Below the pieces are notes generated by a model that made no database searches, was not told the origin of the DNA, and saw nothing but the letters and a program-made list of their open reading frames with translations. Positions 1 to 5,013 of a stretch of 5,792 nt of DNA are shown here, one piece after another. Numbering within the stretch: the first letter of the stretch is position 1; every line of letters starts with the position of its first letter. The position numbers and the translations under genes were made by a program. The DNA comes from UBA4744 sp035282865 (GTDB lineage Bacteria > Actinomycetota > Acidimicrobiia > Spongiisociales > UBA4744): assembly GCA_035282865.1 (NCBI GenBank), contig DATEVB010000243.1, forward strand, positions 1-5,792. Direction: 5' to 3'.

Positions 1-159
1 CAGTCTGCCGTGGCGTTCCTCGGTCTCAGCGAGCCGGTGGTAGAGCTCGGACAGGTGCGGGTCGGGTTCCAGCTCGGCCAGGGCGCGATACATCGCCGCT
101 CCGTCGATTTCGTCCTGGAGGTTCGCACGGTATCGGTCAACGTCATCGATTTGGGCCAC
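1..159 (-). CDS. Ferritin-like/VIT1-type iron transporter, N-terminal fragment (runs off left edge)
   Basis: This is the 5' part of a minus-strand gene: 53 codons from a GTG at 159-157 to the window edge with no stop. The translation begins MAQIDDVDRYRANLQDEIDG and continues through a helix to EERHGRL. It matches the start of a rubrerythrin/ferritin-like domain: the first helix carries Glu17, and the second ends in an E-x-x-H pair (Glu47, His50) of the kind that binds a di-iron centre. In actinobacteria this opening (YRANLxDE.D...YR.LAE.E...EERH) is typical of proteins in which the ferritin-like domain is fused to a VIT1/CCC1 membrane domain moving Fe2+ or Mn2+. That second domain lies outside the window, so the fusion is inferred. 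A stand-alone rubrerythrin-like protein is the alternative. The GTG start is supported by AGAGGA in the upstream strand, about 6 bases away. An inverted repeat lies about 60 bp upstream. Confidence 0.8.
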   Translation of the reverse strand, partial: MAQIDDVDRYRANLQDEIDGAAMYRALAELEPDPHLSELYHRLAETEERHGRL

Positions 160-221
160 GTCTGTCCTCTCTTCCGTCCGAGTGACATCTCCAAACTCAG
201 CCGCAACCAGGTTGAAGTAGC

Positions 222-239
222 TCGTCGATAGGTCGACGA
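222..239. promoter_or_regulatory. Perfect 7-bp inverted repeat, possible operator
   Basis: TCGTCGA at 222-228 and TCGACGA at 233-239 are exact reverse complements separated by TAGG. The element lies in the divergent gap between the iron-protein gene (start 159, minus) and the uncharacterised gene starting at 386 (plus), about 63 bp upstream of the former. Its size and position suit a dimeric repressor site, but it could also be a small hairpin in a leader or chance in GC-rich DNA. It does not resemble the IdeR/DtxR iron box (TTAGGTTAGSCTAACCTAA). Confidence 0.35.
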
Positions 240-369
240 TACATGGGTTGTGGTGTCATCGGTGAACCTGCCCGGTTGGGGCCGCCAGAGTTTCCCCACC
301 GACGGGCTCACCATTGCTGATGCCTCGTGAGGTGTTCCGACCGGATGGAAGGCTTGTGAAGGGCTCCGG

Positions 370-375
370 TAGGCT
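370..375 (+). promoter_or_regulatory. Putative -10 box (TAGGCT) for a leaderless transcript
   Basis: GGTAGGCTT at 368-376 contains TAGGCT, which fits the actinobacterial TANNNT -10 pattern. Its last base is 10 bases before the ATG at 386, so transcription should begin at or just before that ATG. There is no Shine-Dalgarno between them and no good -35 at the usual distance. The VOC gene has the related GGTAGGTT 6 bases before its ATG, which supports a shared promoter style. Confidence 0.45.
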
Positions 376-385
376 TGTCGAGACC

Positions 386-1708
386 ATGCAACACGATCCC
401 CTCCAGCGGGCGCTGGCCGAGATGGAGGCGGTCGATCCCGATCTTGCCCGCACGGCGGAATCGGTGGTGGAGTGGCTCACCGCCGGTGAGGGTGTCGAGG
501 TGATCGACCTGGCCGGGGTGCTCCGCTTCGCCTGGTATGAGCTGCCGGTGAAGTGGTCCGGGCCTCCCGATCTGCCCGGCCGGGTGCTGGCCGTCGCCGC
601 TGAGTTGTTCGACCGACTCGATCTGACCCGCTACGCGGCGGTGTGCCGCAGCACCGAAACGGCGACGATCCAGCGGGCCTACGCCCGGTCACGTCGGGAG
701 GGGTTCGAGGCGTTCCATGCGGCGTACCAACGGTCCGGCGTCGACCCGCCCCACCTCGACGACTTCGTGTGGGGCGAGGTGATGGGCTTGGAGGAGGTGG
801 CGGCCCGAGCCATCACCGAGCGGGCCTTGGAGGAAGCGATGACCCAGGGGAGGCTGACCCCGGGAGCGAGCGGTTGGAAGTCGGTGGCGATACGGGTGAC
901 CGCCGGCGTGCTGGATTCCCCTCATCCCACCCTTCCCGGTCAGACCCACCGCACCGCCATCCTCACCGAACGGCTCGACGACTGGCTGCGCAGGGCGCAG
1001 GAGCGCAGCCCGGCTCTCCATGCCCTTCGCTCCCGTCACGTCAACCGGCTCTTGCACCCGATCCCGGTGCCTGCGGACGTCGCCGAGCGGATGGAGCCGA
1101 TCACCTGGTTCCTCGATCGGGTCGGCCAGCGCGCCCAACTCACCCAGGCCGGGTATCTGCCGACCGCCATGGTGCGGGAGGGTTGGGAGCGGTTCGGCTG
1201 GGACCTGGGGTGGACCGACCGGCCTCCTCGCAGTGAGACCGAGGTAGGTCGGCTCTACGAGCTCCACATGCTGTTACGGAGGCTGGGCGCGGTGCGGCGA
1301 CGGGGCAGGGACCTGCGCCTTTCCCGGCTGGGTGGGCGTATGCGAGAAGACCCCGAGCTGGCGTGGCGGATGGCGGCGGCGGGTTTGAGCGACGGTGAGT
1401 GGCCCCGGGCGGTAGCCGAGGTCTTTACTCTGCTTCTGCTGGATGGCGAGCAACGGGACCAGGAACTGGAGGCACAGGCGACTGCCATCCTCAGCGAAGC
1501 CGGTTGGCGCACCGACGGCGAGCCGCCCGACACGAGAACGGTGGCTTCGGCGTGGTGGGTGACCCAGCGGCCGTTGGCGGCCCTGGGTGGTGTCGAACGT
1601 GACGGTGACTGGAGGTCTCGTATCACCCGGCTGACCGGGTTCGGAGAAGCGAGCCTGCTCGAGCAGATCCGGGTCGAGGCAACCGGGCCACGATCCACAC
1701 CATGGTGA
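386..1708 (+). CDS. Uncharacterised 440-aa protein with winged-helix-like C-terminal region
   Basis: I do not recognise a characterised function. The frame stays open upstream to a TTG at 314, but I chose the ATG at 386 because a TAGGCT -10 box ends 10 bases before it, pointing to a leaderless mRNA. The protein is soluble, rich in Arg, Glu, Trp and Leu, with no signal peptide or membrane span. Two stretches look related: residues about 20-60 (VVEWLTAGEGVEVIDLAGVL) and about 241-320 (FLDRVGQRAQLTQAGYLPTA, then a helix and a basic turn RRLGAVRRRGRDLRLSRLGG). The second pattern, a LTxAGYLP segment followed by an L-G-x-V-R-R...L-x-L-S-x-x-G wing, recurs in actinobacterial hypothetical proteins, some found with pRiA4b ORF-3-like or SEC-C-type proteins. 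It resembles a winged helix, so nucleic-acid binding is possible but unproven. The last 100 residues are helical and unassigned. It stands alone, with no operon partner. Confidence 0.8.
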   Translation: MQHDPLQRALAEMEAVDPDLARTAESVVEWLTAGEGVEVIDLAGVLRFAWYELPVKWSGPPDLPGRVLAVAAELFDRLDLTRYAAVCRSTETATIQRAYARSRREGFEAFHAAYQRSGVDPPHLDDFVWGEVMGLEEVAARAITERALEEAMTQGRLTPGASGWKSVAIRVTAGVLDSPHPTLPGQTHRTAILTERLDDWLRRAQERSPALHALRSRHVNRLLHPIPVPADVAERMEPITWFLDRVGQRAQLTQAGYLPTAMVREGWERFGWDLGWTDRPPRSETEVGRLYELHMLLRRLGAVRRRGRDLRLSRLGGRMREDPELAWRMAAAGLSDGEWPRAVAEVFTLLLLDGEQRDQELEAQATAILSEAGWRTDGEPPDTRTVASAWWVTQRPLAALGGVERDGDWRSRITRLTGFGEASLLEQIRVEATGPRSTPW

Positions 1709-1886
1709 CCCGGCCGAGATCGGGCGGTACGAACTCCGTCGTGCCCTCGATCGTTCCCAGAAGGCTTGACCCAGGAATCACTGGCGGCTTCGTGGGGGCG
1801 ACGTCGGGAGTCTTGTACACTTTCAGGCCGGTGTGGGGGTCCGTCACAAACCAGCACAGATGCGAGTAGCGTCGGCTTCCCCAACC
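1709..1886. other. Intergenic gap with a coding-like minus-strand frame
   Basis: No gene is called here with confidence. On the minus strand a frame opening at a GTG (1847-1845) reads VTDPHTGLKVYKTPDVAPTK and continues across the gap, overlapping the 3' end of the upstream gene antisense until a stop near 1623. By hand count about 80 percent of its codons in the gap end in G or C, and the peptide composition is ordinary, unlike most shadow frames. It has no ribosome binding site or convincing -10, so it may be a decayed gene end or chance. On the plus strand, TACACT at 1815-1820 could be a -10 box for the next gene. Confidence 0.3.
1867..1872 (+). promoter_or_regulatory. Weak putative -10 box (TAGCGT)
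   Basis: TAGCGT fits TANNNT and lies 14 bases before the ATG at 1887, which would give a transcript with a 5' leader of only a few bases. No Shine-Dalgarno precedes that ATG. No -35 is evident, and TACACT at 1815-1820 is an equally plausible alternative that would give a leader of about 60 bases. Confidence 0.25.
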
Positions 1887-2225
1887 ATGGAGAGCACGGT
1901 GTACGTCATTAGACGTGTTTACAGGGTGAAACCCCGGACCGCTCGTGAGGCGGCTTCCATCGCCGCCCGCATCGGTGAGTTGTATCACGAGGCGGGGCGA
2001 CGTTCGGAGGTGACGGTTTACTTCAACGGCACCACTCTGCCCGGCGAGACCGACGTCGTCTACATGGAGTGGACCGACGACGCCATCCGGTCGCCGTACG
2101 GTCGCAACGAGCCCTCCATCCCCGAGACGGTCGAGCTCGGTGCCCGGCTGCGAGAGCTGACCGAGGACTCCTGGATCGAGTTCTACGAGATGCTGACTCC
2201 CGAGAAGGCGATCGAGCTGGGCTGA
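1887..2225 (+). CDS. Small conserved-looking protein, predicted dimeric alpha/beta-barrel fold
   Basis: A 112-residue soluble protein with no signal peptide. The order of predicted elements is a beta strand (VYVIRRVYRV), a helix (TAREAASIAARIGELYHEAG), a strand (EVTVYFNG), a strand (DVVYMEWTDD), a helix (ETVELGARLRELTEDSW) and a final strand (IEFYEML). This beta-alpha-beta-beta-alpha-beta order is that of ferredoxin-like, dimeric alpha/beta-barrel proteins such as the NIPSNAP, EthD and antibiotic-biosynthesis monooxygenase families. That is a fold guess from secondary structure, and no catalytic residues are identifiable. The start is uncertain: GTG at 1833 and ATG at 1860 are in frame upstream, but the domain begins right after 1887 and the upstream residues look non-conserved. 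None of the three has a Shine-Dalgarno. The gene is monocistronic: a strong terminator starts 17 bases after the stop codon. Confidence 0.75.
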   Translation: MESTVYVIRRVYRVKPRTAREAASIAARIGELYHEAGRRSEVTVYFNGTTLPGETDVVYMEWTDDAIRSPYGRNEPSIPETVELGARLRELTEDSWIEFYEMLTPEKAIELG

Positions 2226-2242
2226 ACCGCGGGGAGCCCGAA

Positions 2243-2272
2243 GGGAGCGGTCCGCGGGCCCCTCCCGTTTTT
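2243..2272 (+). terminator. Rho-independent terminator
   Basis: GGGAG (2243-2247) pairs with CTCCC (2262-2266). After one C-C mismatch, GGTC (2249-2252) pairs with GGCC (2257-2260) through one G-T wobble, leaving the loop CGCG. One G and then five T residues (2268-2272) follow. It ends the transcript of the gene whose stop codon is at 2223-2225 and insulates the downstream leader. Confidence 0.88.
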
Positions 2273-2287
2273 GTCCACGTCGAAGTG

Positions 2288-2319
2288 CGGCCCCGAACGC
2301 GGAAATCGCCACGGGGCCG
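2288..2319 (+). repeat. Long GC-rich hairpin
   Basis: CGGCCCCG (2288-2295) and CGGGGCCG (2312-2319) are perfect reverse complements. Inside the loop, GCG (2299-2301) can pair with CGC (2307-2309) around GAAAT, extending the hairpin. No T tract follows, so it is not a classical terminator. It may be a second, T-less terminator after the previous gene or the first element of the structured leader that follows. A smaller hairpin, CCCGG/CCGGG at 2330-2334 and 2340-2344, lies just downstream. Confidence 0.55.
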
Positions 2320-2370
2320 GCGAGCCCTACCCGGTCGGGCCGGGAGGATCGGAGTCGGCGATGAGCTGAA

Positions 2371-2410
2371 GCGCGGGTCCCCTGCAAAAGGGGCCAAAGG
2401 CCCTACGCGC
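2371..2410 (+). ncRNA. Candidate structured RNA with alternative pairings
   Basis: Outer stem: GCGCG (2371-2375) pairs perfectly with CGCGC (2406-2410). Inside, CCCC (2379-2382) can pair with GGGG (2390-2393) around the loop TGCAAAA. Alternatively GGGCC (2391-2395) can pair with GGCCC (2399-2403) around AAA. The two share the same G run, so they exclude each other, as expected of a switching leader. It lies 160 bases upstream of a 34-codon gene with a strong ribosome binding site and is followed by an A/C-rich unpaired tract (2444-2471). I could not match it to a known riboswitch class. Covariation is untested, so it is a candidate only. Confidence 0.35.
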
Positions 2411-2512
2411 AAGATTCAACCTGGGGGACAATTCTGCCGAATAAGTAACAAACAACACACAGCACAGCCAACGGATCTCGATAACCCGCATTCGGATATG
2501 GCCCAGGTAGGG

Positions 2513-2550
2513 GCACGCACATCGTTTATCGGCTGTCGCGCGGCGTGTGC
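2513..2550 (+). repeat. Imperfect hairpin abutting the ribosome binding site
   Basis: GCACGCAC (2513-2520) can pair with GCGTGTGC (2543-2550) at seven of eight positions, including one G-T wobble, around a 22-base loop. The 3' arm ends three bases before the Shine-Dalgarno at 2554, so the hairpin could affect ribosome access to the small gene that follows. Confidence 0.35.
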
Positions 2551-2553
2551 ATC

Positions 2554-2560
2554 AAGGAGG
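2554..2560 (+). promoter_or_regulatory. Near-consensus Shine-Dalgarno of the small membrane peptide gene
   Basis: AAGGAGG is almost the full anti-Shine-Dalgarno complement and lies 9 bases before the ATG at 2570. It is one of the two strongest ribosome binding sites in the window, while the two independent plus-strand genes before it have none. It is the main evidence that the 34-codon frame is translated. Confidence 0.8.
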
Positions 2561-2569
2561 AACTGAACC

Positions 2570-2674
2570 ATGGCGTTTGCCCGGAAGCTCATGAGAGTCG
2601 TGCTGTTCGCCGCGTACTTCGGTCTGTTCGCCATGCTGATGGTGGCGGCCGGGGACTTCGTCCTGCACGGCTGA
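2570..2674 (+). CDS. 34-aa single-span membrane peptide
   Basis: A short gene encoding MAFARKLMRVVLFAAYFGLF followed by AMLMVAAGDFVLHG. Residues about 9-27 form one hydrophobic span. The N-terminal Arg5, Lys6 and Arg9 put the N-terminus in the cytoplasm by the positive-inside rule, with a short external tail GDFVLHG. It could instead be a signal-like sequence, but no cleavable cargo follows. The ATG has a near-perfect Shine-Dalgarno (AAGGAGG, 9 bases away), and codon third positions are mostly G or C. It follows a 297-base gene-free stretch with several RNA hairpins and is itself followed by a 10-bp hairpin, so it looks like a separate transcription unit. Function is unknown. Peptides of this type often modulate a larger membrane protein, but nothing here identifies a partner. 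Confidence 0.7.
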   Translation: MAFARKLMRVVLFAAYFGLFAMLMVAAGDFVLHG

Positions 2675-2692
2675 GACAACCCGCCCGAACCC

Positions 2693-2720
2693 TGAAGCCC
2701 TCGTCACAACGGGGGCTTCA
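2693..2720. terminator. 10-bp hairpin between convergent genes, likely T-less terminator
   Basis: GAAGCCCTCG (2694-2703) pairs with CGGGGGCTTC (2710-2719) across all ten positions, one of them a T-G wobble, around the loop TCACAA. T2693 and A2720 can add an eleventh pair. It starts 19 bases after the stop codon of the small peptide gene and lies downstream of the convergent VOC gene as well. No T tract is present on either side, so it would be an intrinsic terminator of the T-poor kind reported in actinobacteria, or a 3'-end stabiliser. Confidence 0.6.
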
Positions 2721-2798
2721 CCGCGCATCCAGGCAGCCTCGCCGTGCGATGCCCGGCCACCCAATCAATGCAACGTGATCAGCCAGCAGACCCCTTGA

Positions 2799-3146
2799 TC
2801 ACCGCTCGACCAGACCGAAGACGTTGCCGTCGAGGTCGTGCAGCGACGCCAACACATCACCCATTGGCTTCAACACGGGCGGGTAGCGAACCGCCGCGCC
2901 GAGGACGACGAACCGGTCGAAGGTCGCCTGAAGATCATCAACGGCGAACCAAACGGTTGGACCGCCGAAACCAGGGCGAGCCTCGTCCACTTGATCGAAT
3001 CCGAGGTAGACACCCCCGGCGAGCCGGAAGCCGAGGTGGTTGCCGCCGTGTGACTGGGGTTTGCCCAGGTCGAGGCCTCGCCGGTAGAAGTCCGCCAGCT
3101 CGGTCATGCGGGTCGTGAAGTAGATGATCGTGTCGCAACTCGCCAT
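2799..3146 (-). CDS. VOC-family (glyoxalase/bleomycin-resistance-like) protein
   Basis: A 115-residue protein, the usual length of one vicinal-oxygen-chelate module. It has two beta-alpha-beta-beta-beta halves: residues about 3-52 (DTIIYFTTRMTELADFYRRG, then HLGFRLAGGVYLGFD) and about 63-115 (TVWFAVDDLQATFDRFVVLG, then LASLHDLDGNVFGLVER). The closing DLDGNVFGL matches the D-P-D-G-N-x-x-x-L strand typical of the family. Members are metal-dependent isomerases, dioxygenases or ligand-sequestering resistance proteins; the substrate cannot be read from sequence. His36 of the first half and a late Glu (114) are possible metal ligands, not proven. The ATG at 3146-3144 is supported by GGTAGGTT ending 6 bases upstream, fitting a leaderless transcript. 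It is divergent from the ABC operon and convergent with the small peptide gene, and its upstream region abuts the operator-like repeat at 3183-3212. Confidence 0.87.
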   Translation of the reverse strand: MASCDTIIYFTTRMTELADFYRRGLDLGKPQSHGGNHLGFRLAGGVYLGFDQVDEARPGFGGPTVWFAVDDLQATFDRFVVLGAAVRYPPVLKPMGDVLASLHDLDGNVFGLVER

Positions 3147-3152
3147 GCCCGG

Positions 3153-3158
3153 AACCTA
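3153..3158 (-). promoter_or_regulatory. Putative -10 box (TAGGTT) of the VOC gene
   Basis: On the minus strand TAGGTT, within GGTAGGTT, ends 6 bases before the ATG of the VOC gene, the spacing expected when transcription starts at the A of the start codon. No Shine-Dalgarno is present. It resembles the GGTAGGCTT before the gene at 386. Confidence 0.5.
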
Positions 3159-3173
3159 CCAAGAAATCGAAAG

Positions 3174-3212
3174 TTGACAGTTTGACATCATTATGACAGC
3201 ATCATGATGTCA
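3174..3212 (+). promoter_or_regulatory. ABC operon promoter with overlapping operator-like inverted repeat
   Basis: Two consensus -35 hexamers TTGACA lie in tandem at 3174-3179 and 3182-3187. Possible -10 boxes are CAGCAT (3197-3202, 17 bases after the first) or CATGAT (3203-3208, 15 bases after the second); neither is strong. Overlapping them is a perfect inverted repeat, TGACATCAT (3183-3191) and ATGATGTCA (3204-3212), separated by 12 bases. Within it, CATCATGATG (3200-3209) is a palindrome. TGACA occurs three times (3175, 3183, 3194) and TGTCA once in the opposite sense (3208-3212). This is the arrangement of a repressor site that blocks RNA polymerase. The regulator is not in the window; TetR, GntR/YtrA or PadR types are the usual partners of such exporters. 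Confidence 0.6.
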
Positions 3213-3229
3213 GACCGGAGAAGGGGACC

Positions 3230-4222
3230 ATGAGTGCCACGGTGGAAAGGGGGGGCGTGACCTATCAGGGACCGGCCGAATCGGACTGGAGGTTTCACGC
3301 CCGCGACGTTACCAAGGTCTTCGGGGACCTGCGGGCCAACGACGGGATCACGCTGCAGATCCGCCCGGGCGAGGTGTACGGGCTGCTCGGGCCCAACGGG
3401 GCCGGCAAGACCACGCTCGTCAAGCAGATCATCGGATTGCTGAAACCTACTTCCGGGGAGTTGACGCTCGGCCCCTATGACCTCGTTGAGGACCCGGACG
3501 CCGCTCGCCAGCTCTGCTCCTACCTGCCCCAGGCCCAGATGCCCATTGACTCCTTCAAGGCCCGGGATGTGATCAGGTTGACCGGGATGATCCGGGGTGG
3601 TGACCCGGCCGCAGTGGCCGCCCGCACCGACGAGATGATTGAGGCGCTCGATATCGGCGAGTGGGCCGACACGATCGGGATGAAACTCTCCGGTGGTGTC
3701 AAACGCCTGGTCGGCTTCACGATGGTGAGTGTCTGGCCCGGTCGGGTGGTGATCCTCGACGAACCCACCAACGACATCGATCCGCGTCGCCGCCGGTTGC
3801 TGTGGGAACAAGTCAGACGCCTCGGCGATGAAGGGTCGGCGGTGTTGCTGGTGACCCACAACGTGCTCGAAGCCGAGAAGTCGGTCGACCGGCTGGCCAT
3901 CATCAACGAAGGGCGGTTGATCGCCGAAGGCACCCCATCCTCGCTCAAAGCCGGGGACCGGGGGCGTTTGCGACTGCAGCTGATGATGGTTCCGGGCCGC
4001 CCCACCCCGGAGATGCCCGAGCTCGTAGAGCACCACACCCGGGTGGGCAACAACGTCATGAACATCATCAGCGAAGCCGATGCCACCGGGGGAATCCGCT
4101 GGGCACAACAGTTGATGGCCCAGGGAGTTGCTGAAGAGTACGCCCTGGCGGCCACCACCCTCGAGGATGTGTACATCCGCCTCACCGGACACAGGTCTGC
4201 CGACGGCGACGAGTCGCCATGA
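3230..4222 (+). CDS. ABC transporter ATP-binding subunit (ABC-2 exporter type)
   Basis: A 330-residue cytoplasmic ATPase that would power the two permeases encoded next. Visible motifs: Walker A GPNGAGKT (54-61), Q-loop Gln101 (YLPQAQ), signature LSGGV (153-157), Walker B VVILDEP (173-179), D-loop NDID (181-184) and switch His210 (LLVTHN). All catalytic residues are present; the signature has Val where most families have Gln or Met. The C-terminal part, about 235-330, resembles the accessory domain of CcmA/drug-exporter type ATPases and ends with TLEDVYIRLTGHR, the conserved tail of that group. An N-terminal extension of about 20 residues precedes the nucleotide-binding domain. The ATG has GGAG at 3217-3220, 9 bases upstream. 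The 3' end overlaps the next gene by ATGA, indicating translational coupling. The substrate is unknown; lipids, drugs, or sodium are known for this ATPase group. Confidence 0.93.
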   Translation: MSATVERGGVTYQGPAESDWRFHARDVTKVFGDLRANDGITLQIRPGEVYGLLGPNGAGKTTLVKQIIGLLKPTSGELTLGPYDLVEDPDAARQLCSYLPQAQMPIDSFKARDVIRLTGMIRGGDPAAVAARTDEMIEALDIGEWADTIGMKLSGGVKRLVGFTMVSVWPGRVVILDEPTNDIDPRRRRLLWEQVRRLGDEGSAVLLVTHNVLEAEKSVDRLAIINEGRLIAEGTPSSLKAGDRGRLRLQLMMVPGRPTPEMPELVEHHTRVGNNVMNIISEADATGGIRWAQQLMAQGVAEEYALAATTLEDVYIRLTGHRSADGDESP

Positions 4223-5013
4223 CGTCGCCGGCGGTTTCTACCAGGTCGGCGTCCGAACCGGTGCGGTCGGGAACGGCCCACTGGTTGCGGAGCTACGTGA
4301 TGATGACCAGGTGGGAGCTGGGCAGCCTCCGACTCTTGCTCCCACTGATCATCGCCCTGCAGATCGTGATCGGGGGCGGTTTCGCCCTCGGAATCGGACT
4401 GTTCTTCGATCAGATGCCGGCCCGCAACGCACTCTTCCTGGCGACCGGAGTGGCAGTCGTGACCTTGATCACCGTCGGGATGGTCCTGGGCCCGCAACTC
4501 GTCGGCAATCAAAAGGTGGCCGGAACCTACGACTTCCTCTGGTCGCTTCCGGTGCCTCGCACCACCCAGGCAGCCGCCTGGCTGACCGTCAACTCCATCA
4601 TCGCCATACCGGGCATGGTGGCGGCCCTCGTCATCGCCGACTGGCGGTATGACCTGTCGTTGCAGGTCTCACCAATCATCGTGCCGGCGGTGCTGCTCAC
4701 CATCGGCACGGCCACCCTGATCGGGTACGCATTCGCCCATGCCATTCCCAAACCCATGATCACCCAGATGATCACGCAATTGCTGATCTTCACCATCCTC
4801 GGTTTCTCACCCATCAATTTCCCGCCCGAAAACCTCCCGGACTGGCTGGTAGCGGTCAACGAATGGTTGCCGTTCCAGCATATGGCGGCGGTGGTCCGTG
4901 CCGCGCTCACCGACGGTCTCGTTGACAACGTCGGGGGTTCCTACCTGATCCTCTGCATCTATGCGGCCATATCGGTGATGGTCTCCGCCTGGGTGATCGG
5001 AAGGAGGCACTGA
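4219..5013 (+). CDS. ABC-2 type permease, first of a paralogous pair
   Basis: A 264-residue integral membrane protein with about six hydrophobic spans: roughly 39-63, 71-92, 119-140, 150-172, 180-200 and 240-261. Before the first span is an amphipathic segment, WLRSYVMMTRWEL (22-34), typical of the coupling helix region of ABC-2 permeases. The cytoplasmic loop contains TYDFLWSLPVPR (103-114), which recurs almost unchanged in the next gene. Later, FSPINFPPENLPDWLVAVNE and LPFQHMAAVVRAAL match the ABC-2 pattern of an extracellular stretch followed by the final spans. The start ATG lies inside ATGA with the ATPase stop. There is no strong Shine-Dalgarno, so translation probably depends on termination of the ATPase. 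It likely pairs with the second permease to form the channel. Confidence 0.88.
   Translation: MTSPAVSTRSASEPVRSGTAHWLRSYVMMTRWELGSLRLLLPLIIALQIVIGGGFALGIGLFFDQMPARNALFLATGVAVVTLITVGMVLGPQLVGNQKVAGTYDFLWSLPVPRTTQAAAWLTVNSIIAIPGMVAALVIADWRYDLSLQVSPIIVPAVLLTIGTATLIGYAFAHAIPKPMITQMITQLLIFTILGFSPINFPPENLPDWLVAVNEWLPFQHMAAVVRAALTDGLVDNVGGSYLILCIYAAISVMVSAWVIGRRH

Noticed and set aside
314..385. In-frame upstream starts (TTG 314, ATG 320) for the 440-aa protein
   Set aside because: They lack a ribosome binding site, and the GGTAGGCTT promoter-like box lies downstream of them, so they would not be on the transcript if that box is the promoter.
2379..2420. Loose resemblance to a c-di-GMP-I (GEMM) riboswitch core: GCAAAA, a short stem, then ACGCGCAAG
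   Set aside because: The order is suggestive, but the conserved ACGCAAAGCC and the tetraloop-receptor helix that must follow are missing, so I do not call it.
2069..2566. A 165-codon plus-strand frame spanning the terminator and leader
   Set aside because: It is out of frame with the supported gene at 1887-2225, crosses a strong terminator, is very Arg/Gly/Pro-rich, and has no start signal.
2775..2802. GTGATCA/TGATCAC inverted repeat over the VOC stop codon
   Set aside because: Seven pairs around a 14-base loop, AT-rich at the core and without a T tract. Too weak for a terminator, and TGATCA is itself a palindrome, so chance is likely.
3191..4192. A 333-codon open frame on the minus strand opposite the ABC ATPase
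   Set aside because: It is rich in His, Gly, Gln and Asp with no recognisable domain, and lies fully antisense to a gene with every ABC motif intact. Long antisense frames are common in high-GC DNA.
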